Assembly (NCBI GenBank): GCA_938005465.1
Contig: CALLNU010000021.1
Coordinates: forward strand, 1 to 64,000
Length of the DNA stretch: 64,000 nt
Direction: 5' to 3'
Origin: an uncultured Collinsella sp.
Lineage (GTDB): Bacteria; Actinomycetota; Coriobacteriia; Coriobacteriales; Coriobacteriaceae
A program made the translations under genes and the position numbers. Of the stretch, positions 36,006 through 45,384 are shown one piece after another. Position 1 is the first letter of the stretch. Every line of letters starts with the position of its first letter. The notes beneath the pieces are model-generated. The model was not told the origin of the DNA, made no database searches, and saw only the letters and a program-made list of their open reading frames with translations.

Positions 36006-38492
36006 ATGAACGATTCTGCTCTTAAGAGCTTCTGCACCTGGGCCCGTACGGAGCTCATCAAAGGCGTGGAGGCGCAGATGGTGCGCTACGGCATCACCGA
36101 ACCTGCACCCGCGCCCGTTGGGTCCGAGACCGTCAACGGCCTGCCCCTAAGTCCGGCTGAGATTGAGCAACGCGACGAACTGCTGCGCATGCAGGCGGAG
36201 GTGGGTCACGAGGCGCTGCGCGACCGTGCGGCCTACACCTGGTTCAACCGCATCGTGGCCATTCGCTTCATGGATGCACGCGGATGGCTTCCCAGCCGTA
36301 TGCGCATGCTGAGTCGTGCGGACGGCAGCCATGGCAGCGAGGCCGTGGAGAACGCACTGGACGTGGAAATAACGACGGCCGATACCGATCGCATAGCCGA
36401 GCTCAAGATGGCGGGCTTGGATGAACCGTTGTGGCGCTACCTGTTTGTTGCTCAGTGCGAGGAGCTTGCCGATTGCCTGGCGGGCGTCTTTGAACGCGTG
36501 GGCGGAGCCATGGAGCTGCTGTTGCCCCAGGGCCTCATGATGGCTGACAGTGTGGTGGGCAAACTCAATGCTGTCCTCGCTGACGAGGACTGGCGCGAGG
36601 GCGTGACCGTTCTGGGCTGGATGTATCAGTACTACAATGCCGACGTTAAAGACGAGTTCTTCAAGTCCAAGCGCAAGGCAGCGGCGGCGGACATCGCGCC
36701 CGCCACGCAGCTCTTCACCCCCGAGTGGATCGTGCGCTATATGGTCGAGAACTCGCTCGGCCGTCTGTGGATGCTCAACAATCCGGGGAGTTCGCTACGC
36801 GAGCGCATGGAGTATTACATCGAGCCCGATGCTGAGCACGAGGACTTCATCCGCATTTCGAGTCCCGAGGAGATAACCCTCTGCGACCCCGCATGCGGCT
36901 CGGGCCATATCTTGGTCTATGCGTTTGAGCTGCTCTTCCATATGTACGAGGAGCGCGGCTATCGTGAGCGCGAGATTCCCGAGCTCATTCTTACTAAAAA
37001 CCTTGCAGGTATGGAAATCGATTCCCGCGCGGCACAGATCGCGGAGCTGGCGCTTGCCATGTGCGCCCGCGAGCACGACCGTCGCTTCTTTAGGCGTGGC
37101 GTTCGCGCCGACGTTACCGTGCTCTCGAGCATCCCGCTAGGGGAGGGCGAGCTGCCGGGTAACAAGAAGCTCGCCGAGGAGCTGAGTCATTTGGGCGAGA
37201 TCGGTTCGCTGCTCAATCCTTCAGAGGACGAGATCGACGAGCTCAAGGCTGCCGCCGCGAGCTGTTCTGACGACCTTTTTGCCGTTGCGACCAAAACTAA
37301 GCTCGAAAACGCTGCCGCCATCTGCGAGAAGCTGTCCCGTCGTTTTACCTGCACCGTTGCGAATCCTCCGTATATGGGCAGCAGTAGCTTTAACCCCTTC
37401 ATGAGCAAGTGGGTCAAGAAGAACTACCCCGACGTGAAGAGCGACCTGTTCTCTTCGTTCATCGTGCGTATTATGGACTTTGCCGGCGAGCACGGCGAAG
37501 TTGGAATGATGACCCCGTTCGTTTGGATGTTTATCGGTAGCTACGAGAAGCTTCGAAATAGGCTTATCGATGACAAGACTCTAACCACGCTCATTCAGCT
37601 CGAGTATTCTGGCTTTGCAGGGGCAACTGTGCCTATCTGCACATTTACCTATCACAATTCGCATATCAATGATTATAAGGGCGGATACGTTCGTCTTGCC
37701 GATTTTACTGGTCCCGCGGTTCAGGCTCCCAAGGCGCTGGAGGCCATCCATAATCCTAACTGCGGCTGGTTCTACCGTCGCGACGCCGACACCTTCAAGA
37801 AGATCCCCGGCACTCCCATAGCCTACTGGGCCAGCGATGCCCTTCTGGATGCGTTTACGAATAAGGAAAAGCTTGGCTTGTTTGCCAAGCCGCAGGTCGG
37901 TTTGCAGACAAGTGATAACGATCGTTTTTTGCGCTATTGGTTTGAATGCTCTCTTGGGGACATGAGCGTCGCTTGTAACTCTGCCGAATCCAGTTTGAGC
38001 CTAGATGCAAAATGGTATCCGCACAATAAGGGTGGTTCCTTTAGGAAATGGTATGGCAACAGGGATCACGTTATTGAATATGCCAAGAATGGCCGCTCTC
38101 TTTCCGCGGCACCTGGCGCATCCAGGATAAAGGATTCAATTGCCTTCTTATCGTGCATCACGTATTCAAGAATTACGTCTGGGCAGATTGCATTTAGAAT
38201 GCAGCCTTCCGGGTCTTTGTTTGACTCTGCGGCCGTGGCTATGTTTCCTCCTGTCTGCGATATGAAGTACTTGCTTGGGTTGCTTAACTCATCCGTTGTT
38301 GCAACGGCAACGTCCTTCCTTGTTCCCACGCTAAACGCCCAACCCGGTGATATCGCCAAGCTTCCCATCGCTATTGAGCCTGCTGAGCATGGGGCGGTTG
38401 ATGGTTTGGTGGATTATTGTCTGGGCATTTCAAGGCTAGATTGCGACTCGTTTGAAACCTCTTGGGATTTCAAACATAACCCTTTGGTGTAG
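36006..38492 (+). CDS. pglX: BREX adenine-specific DNA methyltransferase PglX, N-terminal part of a split gene
   Basis: 828 residues. The SAM motif DPACGSGHIL lies near 294 and the catalytic NPPY near 453, the gamma-type N6-adenine methyltransferase arrangement. The target-recognition part follows, with lower GC after about 37880. The protein ends at SFETSWDFKHNPLV, which in intact PglX proteins of about 1150-1250 residues is followed by a further C-terminal region. That region is encoded separately at 39280. The stop is genuine, not a frameshift within the codons shown. A complementing two-chain enzyme is possible. Confidence 0.92.
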   Translation: MNDSALKSFCTWARTELIKGVEAQMVRYGITEPAPAPVGSETVNGLPLSPAEIEQRDELLRMQAEVGHEALRDRAAYTWFNRIVAIRFMDARGWLPSRMRMLSRADGSHGSEAVENALDVEITTADTDRIAELKMAGLDEPLWRYLFVAQCEELADCLAGVFERVGGAMELLLPQGLMMADSVVGKLNAVLADEDWREGVTVLGWMYQYYNADVKDEFFKSKRKAAAADIAPATQLFTPEWIVRYMVENSLGRLWMLNNPGSSLRERMEYYIEPDAEHEDFIRISSPEEITLCDPACGSGHILVYAFELLFHMYEERGYREREIPELILTKNLAGMEIDSRAAQIAELALAMCAREHDRRFFRRGVRADVTVLSSIPLGEGELPGNKKLAEELSHLGEIGSLLNPSEDEIDELKAAAASCSDDLFAVATKTKLENAAAICEKLSRRFTCTVANPPYMGSSSFNPFMSKWVKKNYPDVKSDLFSSFIVRIMDFAGEHGEVGMMTPFVWMFIGSYEKLRNRLIDDKTLTTLIQLEYSGFAGATVPICTFTYHNSHINDYKGGYVRLADFTGPAVQAPKALEAIHNPNCGWFYRRDADTFKKIPGTPIAYWASDALLDAFTNKEKLGLFAKPQVGLQTSDNDRFLRYWFECSLGDMSVACNSAESSLSLDAKWYPHNKGGSFRKWYGNRDHVIEYAKNGRSLSAAPGASRIKDSIAFLSCITYSRITSGQIAFRMQPSGSLFDSAAVAMFPPVCDMKYLLGLLNSSVVATATSFLVPTLNAQPGDIAKLPIAIEPAEHGAVDGLVDYCLGISRLDCDSFETSWDFKHNPLV

Positions 38493-38501
38493 GTGCTGGT
38501 T

Positions 38502-39158
38502 ATGGACAAAGCCTGTATATCTTCATTTCATATGTCTCTGCATGAATCTAGCTATTGGACTCCGGATGAGATTTCTTCTATCTGGGATTTCTTTGTGACT
38601 AAATCTGTAGCTAACTCTGCCTCTCAAAGAAGAACCGCCTCTGATTACGGATTGAAACAATTGCCATTCGATACTCTTCTTGAGTATGAAGGGGTGCCTT
38701 CCGGGAAGCGTGAATTACTTATGGCTGATAATCTTGGAGATGTGATTGAGGAATATGGATTTAAAACAACTGTAAATCAAAAGTCGGCTGATGGAGTTAA
38801 ACAAGAGATTGAAGCTCCGATTGATATCGTTAGTCCGAGGGTCCTCTGTATTCAACCTTATACAATCTCTGGTCGCAAGGGTCCCGAACCTAAAGACTCA
38901 GGTAAAGGAATGACTTTACTAACTCATATCCGCAATTCACTTGCACATGGGTGTACGTATTACTTCCCTAATGGAATGATGCTTCTCGAGGATAAAGCTG
39001 GTGGTTCAAGTGGAAAAACGACTGCCATGATGCTTCTGCCTCAAAAGGCGTTTACCGACTGGATAAAGGCGATTGATATTGACGCTCGTTTTTATTTTAA
39101 GGACGCTGGCAGAGGCGAATTTGAAAAGCTCATTCATAGAAAGAGCAACAAACACTAG
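38502..39158 (+). CDS. HEPN-like protein inserted between the two halves of pglX
   Basis: 218 residues, not a BREX core protein. THIRNSLAHG near 141-150 contains R144-N-x-x-x-H149, the R-x4-H ribonuclease motif of HEPN proteins, set in a helix as expected. A glycine/lysine stretch (GRKGPEPKDSGKG) precedes it. GC content is markedly lower than that of the BREX genes, so the gene was probably acquired separately. ATG 38502 follows AGGTG with 6-nt spacing; GTG 38493 directly after the pglX stop is an alternative. No nucleotidyltransferase (MNT) partner is next to it. An RNA-cleaving toxin tied to BREX status is an inference. Confidence 0.6.
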   Translation: MDKACISSFHMSLHESSYWTPDEISSIWDFFVTKSVANSASQRRTASDYGLKQLPFDTLLEYEGVPSGKRELLMADNLGDVIEEYGFKTTVNQKSADGVKQEIEAPIDIVSPRVLCIQPYTISGRKGPEPKDSGKGMTLLTHIRNSLAHGCTYYFPNGMMLLEDKAGGSSGKTTAMMLLPQKAFTDWIKAIDIDARFYFKDAGRGEFEKLIHRKSNKH

Positions 39159-39218
39159 GGAATTAATAAACGACGCGCTTTAATCCGTAAAGAATTTAAA
39201 TCTGTTAATTGTTTAGCT

Positions 39219-39248
39219 GGCTAGTGCAAATTTTAAATTTGCATAGCC
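39219..39248. repeat. Perfectly placed AT-rich palindrome at the end of the HEPN cassette
   Basis: GGCTAGTGCAAATTT and AAATTTGCATAGCC arms, with one mismatch, 30 nt before the ribosome site of the PglX C-terminal gene. It could be an operator, a weak terminator or a recombination scar. The surrounding 39159-39279 is AT-rich and carries no gene. Confidence 0.65.
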
Positions 39249-39279
39249 GCACTTTTCAACAAAGAAAGGGCGGTCTGTC

Positions 39280-40248
39280 ATGGCCACTTTACTTCAAGAT
39301 AAATACGAGGCTCGTAAGGCCGAGGTCAATGCTCGCTTCGAGCAGCTTCGCACTAACGAGGAAGAGCTCAACCGAATCTTTGCCAAGATCTACAACATGG
39401 AGGGTGAGGTGCCCATCGAGGTCGAGGATAAGTTCGTTTCGGTGGCGCGCATCTTCGATACCGCAGATGAGATTCCCGAGAGCTATAAAGGCAACAAATA
39501 CGTGCGTACCAAGCGCGACGAGATCACCTCGCTCATAAGCTATGCCGTGGGGTGCATGTTTGGTCGCTATTCGCTGGATGTGGACGGACTGGTCCTGGCC
39601 GATCAGGGCGCCACGGTCGACGACTATCTGTCAAAGATGTCTGATCCCGCGCACGTGACCTTTATGCCCGATAGCGATAACGTGCTGCCCATCACCGACG
39701 ATGAGTACTTTGACGACGACATCGTGCGCTACTTTATCGACTTTGTGCGTACCGTGTACGGCGAGGAGACGCTCGAGCAGAACCTGGCCTTTATTGCCGA
39801 GGCGCTCGGCGGCAAAGGCACCTCGCGCGAGGTCATCCGCACCTACTTTTTGAAGGACTTCTTTAAGGATCATTGCCAGACCTACAAGAAGCGCCCCATC
39901 TACTGGCTGTTCGACAGCGGCAAGAAGAACGGCTTCAAGTGCCTTGTTTACATGCATCGCTACCAGCCTGACCTGTTGGCTCGCATCCGCACCGACTATG
40001 TGCATGAGCAGCAGGAGCGCTACCGTGCCCAGATCGGGTATGCCAACGATGCCCTTGTCAGTGCCGAGCGCGGCGAGCGCGTGCGCTTGGATAAGCGCAT
40101 CAAAAAGCTCAACGACCAGCTCAAAGAGACTATTGCCTTCGAGGAGAAACTGCACCACTTGGCAGACCAGATGATTAAGATCGACCTGGATGACGGCGTC
40201 AAGGTCAACTACGCCAAGTTTCAGGATGTGCTGGCGAAGATTAAGTAA
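39280..40248 (+). CDS. pglX: PglX C-terminal part of the split gene
   Basis: 322 residues. LRTNEEELNRIFAKIYNM, ISYAVGCMFGRYSLD, ITDDEYFDDDIVRYFIDFVRTVYGEETLEQNL and LKDFFKDHCQTYKKRPIYWLFDSGKKNGF (read in pieces) are the conserved C-terminal blocks of type 1 BREX PglX, which normally follow NPLV-type residues in the same chain. GAAAGGG lies 10 nt before ATG 39280, so it can be translated on its own. Together with the N-terminal part it gives about 1150 residues, the usual size. Confidence 0.88.
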   Translation: MATLLQDKYEARKAEVNARFEQLRTNEEELNRIFAKIYNMEGEVPIEVEDKFVSVARIFDTADEIPESYKGNKYVRTKRDEITSLISYAVGCMFGRYSLDVDGLVLADQGATVDDYLSKMSDPAHVTFMPDSDNVLPITDDEYFDDDIVRYFIDFVRTVYGEETLEQNLAFIAEALGGKGTSREVIRTYFLKDFFKDHCQTYKKRPIYWLFDSGKKNGFKCLVYMHRYQPDLLARIRTDYVHEQQERYRAQIGYANDALVSAERGERVRLDKRIKKLNDQLKETIAFEEKLHHLADQMIKIDLDDGVKVNYAKFQDVLAKIK

Positions 40249-40271
40249 CTGCAGCTACGGTAAGGATATTC

Positions 40272-42980
40272 ATGCCCAAGATCGATGTAGAAGAACAGCT
40301 TAAGCTGCGATTTTTGCAGCCGTTGTCCTCATGCGCGCCGCGCCGTGTTGTGGTTTGGCACGATGCAGACGGCGAGTTTGCTCCTGAGTTTGAGCGATTG
40401 GCTGCCGAGGGTTTCGACGGCGTGGGGGCCGATGCCGGCGTAATGCCTGCTCACGGCGACTTTGAGCGCCCGGTGCGCTTTGTTGAGGCCTGCGAGGGTC
40501 GTATGTTTGCCGTCAAGAAGCTCATCAACCGCGATGACCTTGCGAGCGATATCTTGCTGTATCGCCGTTGCCCGCGCGGCAGGCTTGAGGGTGATTGGCT
40601 TGCCGATGTTGAGCTGTATGCCGATCAGTTCCAGGCTGACTATCTTTCGCTTTTGGCCGATCAGCTGGGTATCGAGAATATCGATGCCGTGCGCGAGAGC
40701 TTGCGAGCGCACAAGGCGTTCTTTGTCGCCAAGTCCCGCTGCGCTAAGTTTGTCGCATGCGTTCCGCATGCCGCGAGTGCATCCGATATCGAGCTCGGAA
40801 TCCTTACGGTGATCTTTGGCGGCAAGGAGCCGGGCGACGCGCGGCCCGCGTTTGTATTGCGCGGCTGCATGGCCACGCTGCTGCACGAGGGTCCCGAGGC
40901 GCTGGCCGCGCTGGTGGATAAGTACTGTGTGCGCGATGTTCTCGCTGCCTTTATGCTGCGCTGTTATGGGTTTGATGGACCGCTGCACGAGCGTGATTCA
41001 CTGCTTATGCTTGCATCCCATGTGCTTCTTACGGCGGCATCCACCGCACTTCCCGAGGGAGCGCTCAAGGGGCTCGAAAACTATATGGCTCCCGCCTACG
41101 GCCCCTATTGCCTTGAGGCGGTGCGTACGTGGGACCAGGCCGCCGATGCCCGGGCATCGAGCGAGGACCTATTTGAGATTTGTCGTTTAGTTGAGGATGC
41201 CCGTGGGCTCTTTGCACGGTTCGAGACCCTGCCGATCGATGCGCTGGCTTCGCTTGATGTGTTCCCGTGCGTCAACGAGGTCGTGCTCTCGCAGTTGTTC
41301 TGCTCGTTTGCGCAAGGTGCAGACCGTGTTGATGATGCGCGTGCTTTTGCTGCGCGCCGTTGCGACCTAAGCTGGTACCGTCGTGTCGAGAGCTACTTTG
41401 ACCTGCTTGTCGCTGTGGCCGATATGTGCGCGTTTAGGCAGACGCACGCGAGTGGGTTCCATCTGGCGCAGTCCCAGCAGGTGTGGGATGCCTATACGTC
41501 CGAATGGTATGCCATGGACGCTGCCTATCGCCATATGTGCACCGCGTATCTGCGGGCACGCTCCGTCGAGTGCGATGCGCTCGAGGAACCTGCCCGCGCC
41601 GTGGCGGACTGGGCGGAGAATCTCTACAGCAACTGGTTCTTGGCGGATGCCAATGCCTGCTGGGCGGCTGCTGCGCAAGGGGAGTGGGCCGATTGCGGCT
41701 ACATCGATGGTCCCGCACGGCAGGATGAGTTTTACTGGCATGTGCTGCCCGCCTTTGTGGGTTCTGCCAAAACAACGGTCGTTATCGTGAGCGATGCGCT
41801 GCGCTATGAGGTTGCCCGCGACGTTGCGGCGCTGCTCGAGCGCGAACGCGGCGGCAACGTCAAGGTCTCTAGCATGCAGGCGGTCTTTCCCTCCATTACC
41901 GAGGTGGGCATGCCTGCGCTGCTGCCGCACCAGGTGCTTGAGCTTGCAGAGGATGGCGCGTTTGTGTTGGCTGACGGCATGCCCACTGCGACGACTCCGC
42001 AGCGCGAGGCCGTACTTACCCACGTTGAGCCCACGGCCCGCGCTTTGCGCTCGAGCGCATACCTCAACATGGCGGGAACCGAGCGCAAAGCGCTGCTCAA
42101 AGACTCCAGGCTCGTTTATCTCTACCACAACAAGATCGATGCCACGGGCGAGAAGGCAGCTACGCAGGATGACGTTTTCGATGCCTGCGCGGACACCGTG
42201 GAGGAACTTGCCGCGTTGGCGCGCCGCGTGTGCACCGACGCCCCGGGCGCGCGTGTTGTTATGACGGCGGATCACGGCTTCATCTACACGCGTCGTGAGC
42301 TCAACGAGTGCCAGATGCTCGGCAAGCCAGACCTTCCCTTCCTTGACGCTCCTGTCATGCACGGCAAGCGTCATCTGGTGGTGCCCCACGAGGCCGTGGC
42401 CAAGCTTTCGGACGAGGCACGCGGGGTGTTTGTTAATGTTGACATGGGACGTTTGGGTGCTGGCTTTGAGGGATTTGCCCCGCGCGAGAACGTGCACTTC
42501 AAGCGTCCCGGTGGTACTAACAACTACGTCCACGGCGGCATGAGCCTGCAGGAGCTTTGCGTGCCCGTTATTCGATTTTGGCGTGCGCGCTCGGGTACCA
42601 AGGACTTTGTCGACACGCGCGCGGCGACGTTGCGCGTGCTAAGTGAGGGGCGCCGGGTGACCAACTCGCTCTTCTCGCTCAACTTGATCCAGGAAGAACC
42701 AGCCCAAGGCAAGGTCTTGCCGTGCGAATACGAGCTGGTGTTTACCGATGCAAGCGGCAACGAGGTGAGCGATACAGTCAAGGCGCATGCTAACAAGACT
42801 TCTGTTAATTCGCAGGAGCGCGTAGTGCATGCCAAGTTTGCGCTGCGCGCGGCGGATGGATTCTCGGCAAAGGGTCCGTACTATCTGGTCTGCCGCGAGC
42901 GCGAGACGGGCAAGATCGTTTGGCGCGAGACGTACACCATTGCTGTTTCGTTTGCCCCTGTTGCTGACTTTGGTTTTTAG
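40272..42980 (+). CDS. pglZ: BREX phosphatase-like protein PglZ
   Basis: 902 residues, close to the usual length for type 1 PglZ. The alkaline-phosphatase-like core is visible: TTVVIVSDALRYEVARDVA near 500-518, ITEVGMPALLPH, VVMTADHGFIYTRR near 660-673 and a conserved GGTNNYVHGGMSLQE block. The N-terminal 380 residues are the helical part typical of the family. The metal-binding Asp and His are present. It starts 23 nt after the pglX C-terminal gene. Confidence 0.93.
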   Translation: MPKIDVEEQLKLRFLQPLSSCAPRRVVVWHDADGEFAPEFERLAAEGFDGVGADAGVMPAHGDFERPVRFVEACEGRMFAVKKLINRDDLASDILLYRRCPRGRLEGDWLADVELYADQFQADYLSLLADQLGIENIDAVRESLRAHKAFFVAKSRCAKFVACVPHAASASDIELGILTVIFGGKEPGDARPAFVLRGCMATLLHEGPEALAALVDKYCVRDVLAAFMLRCYGFDGPLHERDSLLMLASHVLLTAASTALPEGALKGLENYMAPAYGPYCLEAVRTWDQAADARASSEDLFEICRLVEDARGLFARFETLPIDALASLDVFPCVNEVVLSQLFCSFAQGADRVDDARAFAARRCDLSWYRRVESYFDLLVAVADMCAFRQTHASGFHLAQSQQVWDAYTSEWYAMDAAYRHMCTAYLRARSVECDALEEPARAVADWAENLYSNWFLADANACWAAAAQGEWADCGYIDGPARQDEFYWHVLPAFVGSAKTTVVIVSDALRYEVARDVAALLERERGGNVKVSSMQAVFPSITEVGMPALLPHQVLELAEDGAFVLADGMPTATTPQREAVLTHVEPTARALRSSAYLNMAGTERKALLKDSRLVYLYHNKIDATGEKAATQDDVFDACADTVEELAALARRVCTDAPGARVVMTADHGFIYTRRELNECQMLGKPDLPFLDAPVMHGKRHLVVPHEAVAKLSDEARGVFVNVDMGRLGAGFEGFAPRENVHFKRPGGTNNYVHGGMSLQELCVPVIRFWRARSGTKDFVDTRAATLRVLSEGRRVTNSLFSLNLIQEEPAQGKVLPCEYELVFTDASGNEVSDTVKAHANKTSVNSQERVVHAKFALRAADGFSAKGPYYLVCRERETGKIVWRETYTIAVSFAPVADFGF

Positions 42981-42991
42981 GAGTGTGCCCT

Positions 42992-45322
42992 ATGTTTGAT
43001 AGCCATGATGACGATCTGTGGGAAGTCCCCTCGATTGATGTGGATGTGCCCGTGGAGGCTGCGGCTGCGGAGGAGGTCGTGCCTGCTGCGGAGGCTGAGG
43101 CTGCTGCGCCCGTTGAGCCTGCCGCGGCGGCCGAGGACGAGTCCTCGACCGATGGCTATGACCAGGCTGTGGCCGAGGCTCCCGAGGACGACGGCTACGA
43201 CATGGATGGGCTGGACGGCAAGCTGCTCGAGCACTTTGCTGGCAAGATCGTGCGCAAGGACCTGACGGCCCTTATGAAGCGCGGCGCCAACGTGCCCACC
43301 TTTGTGTTGGAGTACCTGCTGGGCATGTACTGCTCGACCGATGACGAGGAGGCCGTGGCAGAGGGCCTGGATCGCATCCGCAGGATCCTCACCGATAACT
43401 ACGTGCGTCCCGACGAGTCCGAGCGCATTAAGTCCAAGATTCGCGAACTGGGCCGTTTTACCATCATCGACAAGGTGACGGCCAAGCTCGACGAGTACAA
43501 AGACATCTATGTGGCGTCGTTTGCCAATCTGACCATCGAGCCGTTTGTGATGCCGGCCGAGTACGTGCGCGACTATTCCAAGATTCTGCAGGGTGGCATT
43601 TGGTGCATCATGAGCATCGAGTATCGTCACCCCTTGGATGAGGAAGACGAGTTTGGCATGGAGGTCTTTGGCGACGATGCGCCGCGCCGCTCCAAGGCCA
43701 AGCGCAAAAAGCGCGGACCCGAGGACTCTCCGTTTAGCGTGGCGTCGCTCACGCCCATCCAGATGCCCAATCTGGACCTGGATGCCATGGTCGACGAGCG
43801 CCAGTACTTTACGCGCGACGAGTGGCTCAACATGCTGCTGCGCTCCGCTGGCTATGAGCCCAGTGAGCTTTCCGAGAAAGAGCGTCTGCACTTTATCGAG
43901 CGTATGGTGCCGCTCATCGAGCGCAACTACAATCTGTGCGAGCTGGGTCCGCGCGGCACCGGCAAGAGCCATATCTACAAAGAGGTCTCGCCCTACGCCA
44001 TCTTGCTCTCTGGCGGTCAGACCACCACGGCCAACCTGTTTGGCCGTATGAACTCCATGCGCGCCGACCGCGTGGGTCTGGTAGGTCACTGGGACTGCGT
44101 GACGTTCGACGAGGTCGCCGGCATGCGCTTTAAGGACACCAACGCCGTGCAGATCATGAAGGACTACATGGCGAGCGGCAGCTATGCGCGCGGCCGCGAC
44201 CAGATCAACGCCGATGCCTCCATGGTCTTTGAGGGCAACATCAACGACACCGTGCAAAATGTCCTTAAGACCACGCACCTGTTTGATCCGTTCCCGCCGG
44301 AGTTTAACAACGATTCGGCCTTCTTCGACCGCATCCATTACTACCTGCCGGGCTGGGAGATTCCCAAGATGCGCTCGAGCCTGCTGACCGGGCATTACGG
44401 CCTGATCACCGACTGCCTGTTGGAGTTTTGCAAGGAGATGCGCCGCAAGGACTTTACGCACCATATCGACCGGTATTTCCGCTTTAACAGCGACTTTAAC
44501 AAGCGCGACGAGATCGCCGTGCGCAAGACCTTTAGCGGCCTGGCCAAGCTGCTGTTCCCCGACGAGGCCATGGACAAGGACGACGTGCGCTGGCTGCTGG
44601 ACTATGCCATCGAGGGCCGTCGCCGCGTAAAGGAGCAGCTCAAGATTATGGCGGGCGTCGAGTTTATCGACGTCAACCTGGGCTATATGGATGCCGACAA
44701 CCCGCAGGACGTGCACGTGGTGCGCGTGCCCGAGCAGAGCGAGGACACGCTGATTCCCGACGGGCCGCTGCTGTCCGGCCACGTGTTTGGCGTGGGTAGG
44801 TCGCAGGGCGGCGAGGTTGCCGTGTACAAGCTGGAGAACAAGGCCGTTGCCGGCGAGTGCAAGTTTAAGCACGAGGGCGTGGCCTTTAACAAGCCGGTGC
44901 GCGATACGCTGGAGGCCGCGTTCGACAACTTTGTGAACCTGGCGAACCGCGTGGCGCCGGGCATGCACATTGGCTCCAAGGATTACCTGCTGTTCTACAA
45001 CGACCTTCAGAGCAAGGGCCTGTCCGAAGAGGTTTCGCTCGCCGAGTTTGTGGGCCTGTGCTCCGCGGCATGCAATCGCCCGGTGATGCCCGCGCTGGCG
45101 ATTCCGGGAATCTTGCGCATGTCGGGCTCTATGGATGAGATCCGCGGGCTCGAGGACATTATGCGTGTGGCCAAAAACGCCGGTGCCAAGCGTGTGATTT
45201 TGCCGCTGAGCGCTATTGCGGGTTTGCAGAGCGTGTCGTCCGAGATCATTTCGGGCCTGAGTCCGGTGTTCTACATGGATGGCGACCCGGTCGACGCCGC
45301 GAAGAAGGCGCTAGATCTGTAG
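42992..45322 (+). CDS. brxL: BREX Lon-like AAA+ protein BrxL
   Basis: 776 residues. The P-loop ELGPRGTGKSHIYKE lies near 316-330. The Lon-like C-terminus (DVHVVRVPEQSED ... GVAFNKPVRDTLEAAFDNFV ... VILPLSA) follows. It is longer than typical BrxL (about 680-700) because of a low-complexity acidic N-terminus rich in Ala, Glu, Val and Pro (residues 10-65). ATG 42992 was chosen because AGGAG ends 8 nt upstream; GTG 42983 overlaps that site. BrxL forms hexameric rings on DNA in known systems. Confidence 0.92.
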   Translation: MFDSHDDDLWEVPSIDVDVPVEAAAAEEVVPAAEAEAAAPVEPAAAAEDESSTDGYDQAVAEAPEDDGYDMDGLDGKLLEHFAGKIVRKDLTALMKRGANVPTFVLEYLLGMYCSTDDEEAVAEGLDRIRRILTDNYVRPDESERIKSKIRELGRFTIIDKVTAKLDEYKDIYVASFANLTIEPFVMPAEYVRDYSKILQGGIWCIMSIEYRHPLDEEDEFGMEVFGDDAPRRSKAKRKKRGPEDSPFSVASLTPIQMPNLDLDAMVDERQYFTRDEWLNMLLRSAGYEPSELSEKERLHFIERMVPLIERNYNLCELGPRGTGKSHIYKEVSPYAILLSGGQTTTANLFGRMNSMRADRVGLVGHWDCVTFDEVAGMRFKDTNAVQIMKDYMASGSYARGRDQINADASMVFEGNINDTVQNVLKTTHLFDPFPPEFNNDSAFFDRIHYYLPGWEIPKMRSSLLTGHYGLITDCLLEFCKEMRRKDFTHHIDRYFRFNSDFNKRDEIAVRKTFSGLAKLLFPDEAMDKDDVRWLLDYAIEGRRRVKEQLKIMAGVEFIDVNLGYMDADNPQDVHVVRVPEQSEDTLIPDGPLLSGHVFGVGRSQGGEVAVYKLENKAVAGECKFKHEGVAFNKPVRDTLEAAFDNFVNLANRVAPGMHIGSKDYLLFYNDLQSKGLSEEVSLAEFVGLCSAACNRPVMPALAIPGILRMSGSMDEIRGLEDIMRVAKNAGAKRVILPLSAIAGLQSVSSEIISGLSPVFYMDGDPVDAAKKALDL

Positions 45323-45384
45323 GGGTGCGGGCGAGCGGGGTGTCCGGTGTTCGGGCGCCCCGCGAGCATGTTGGTGCGTAGTGC

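Noticed and set aside
42977..44968. 663-codon minus-strand frame opposite brxL
   Set aside because: Low-complexity Ala/His/Val/Leu protein without motifs; BrxL is clear on the other strand.
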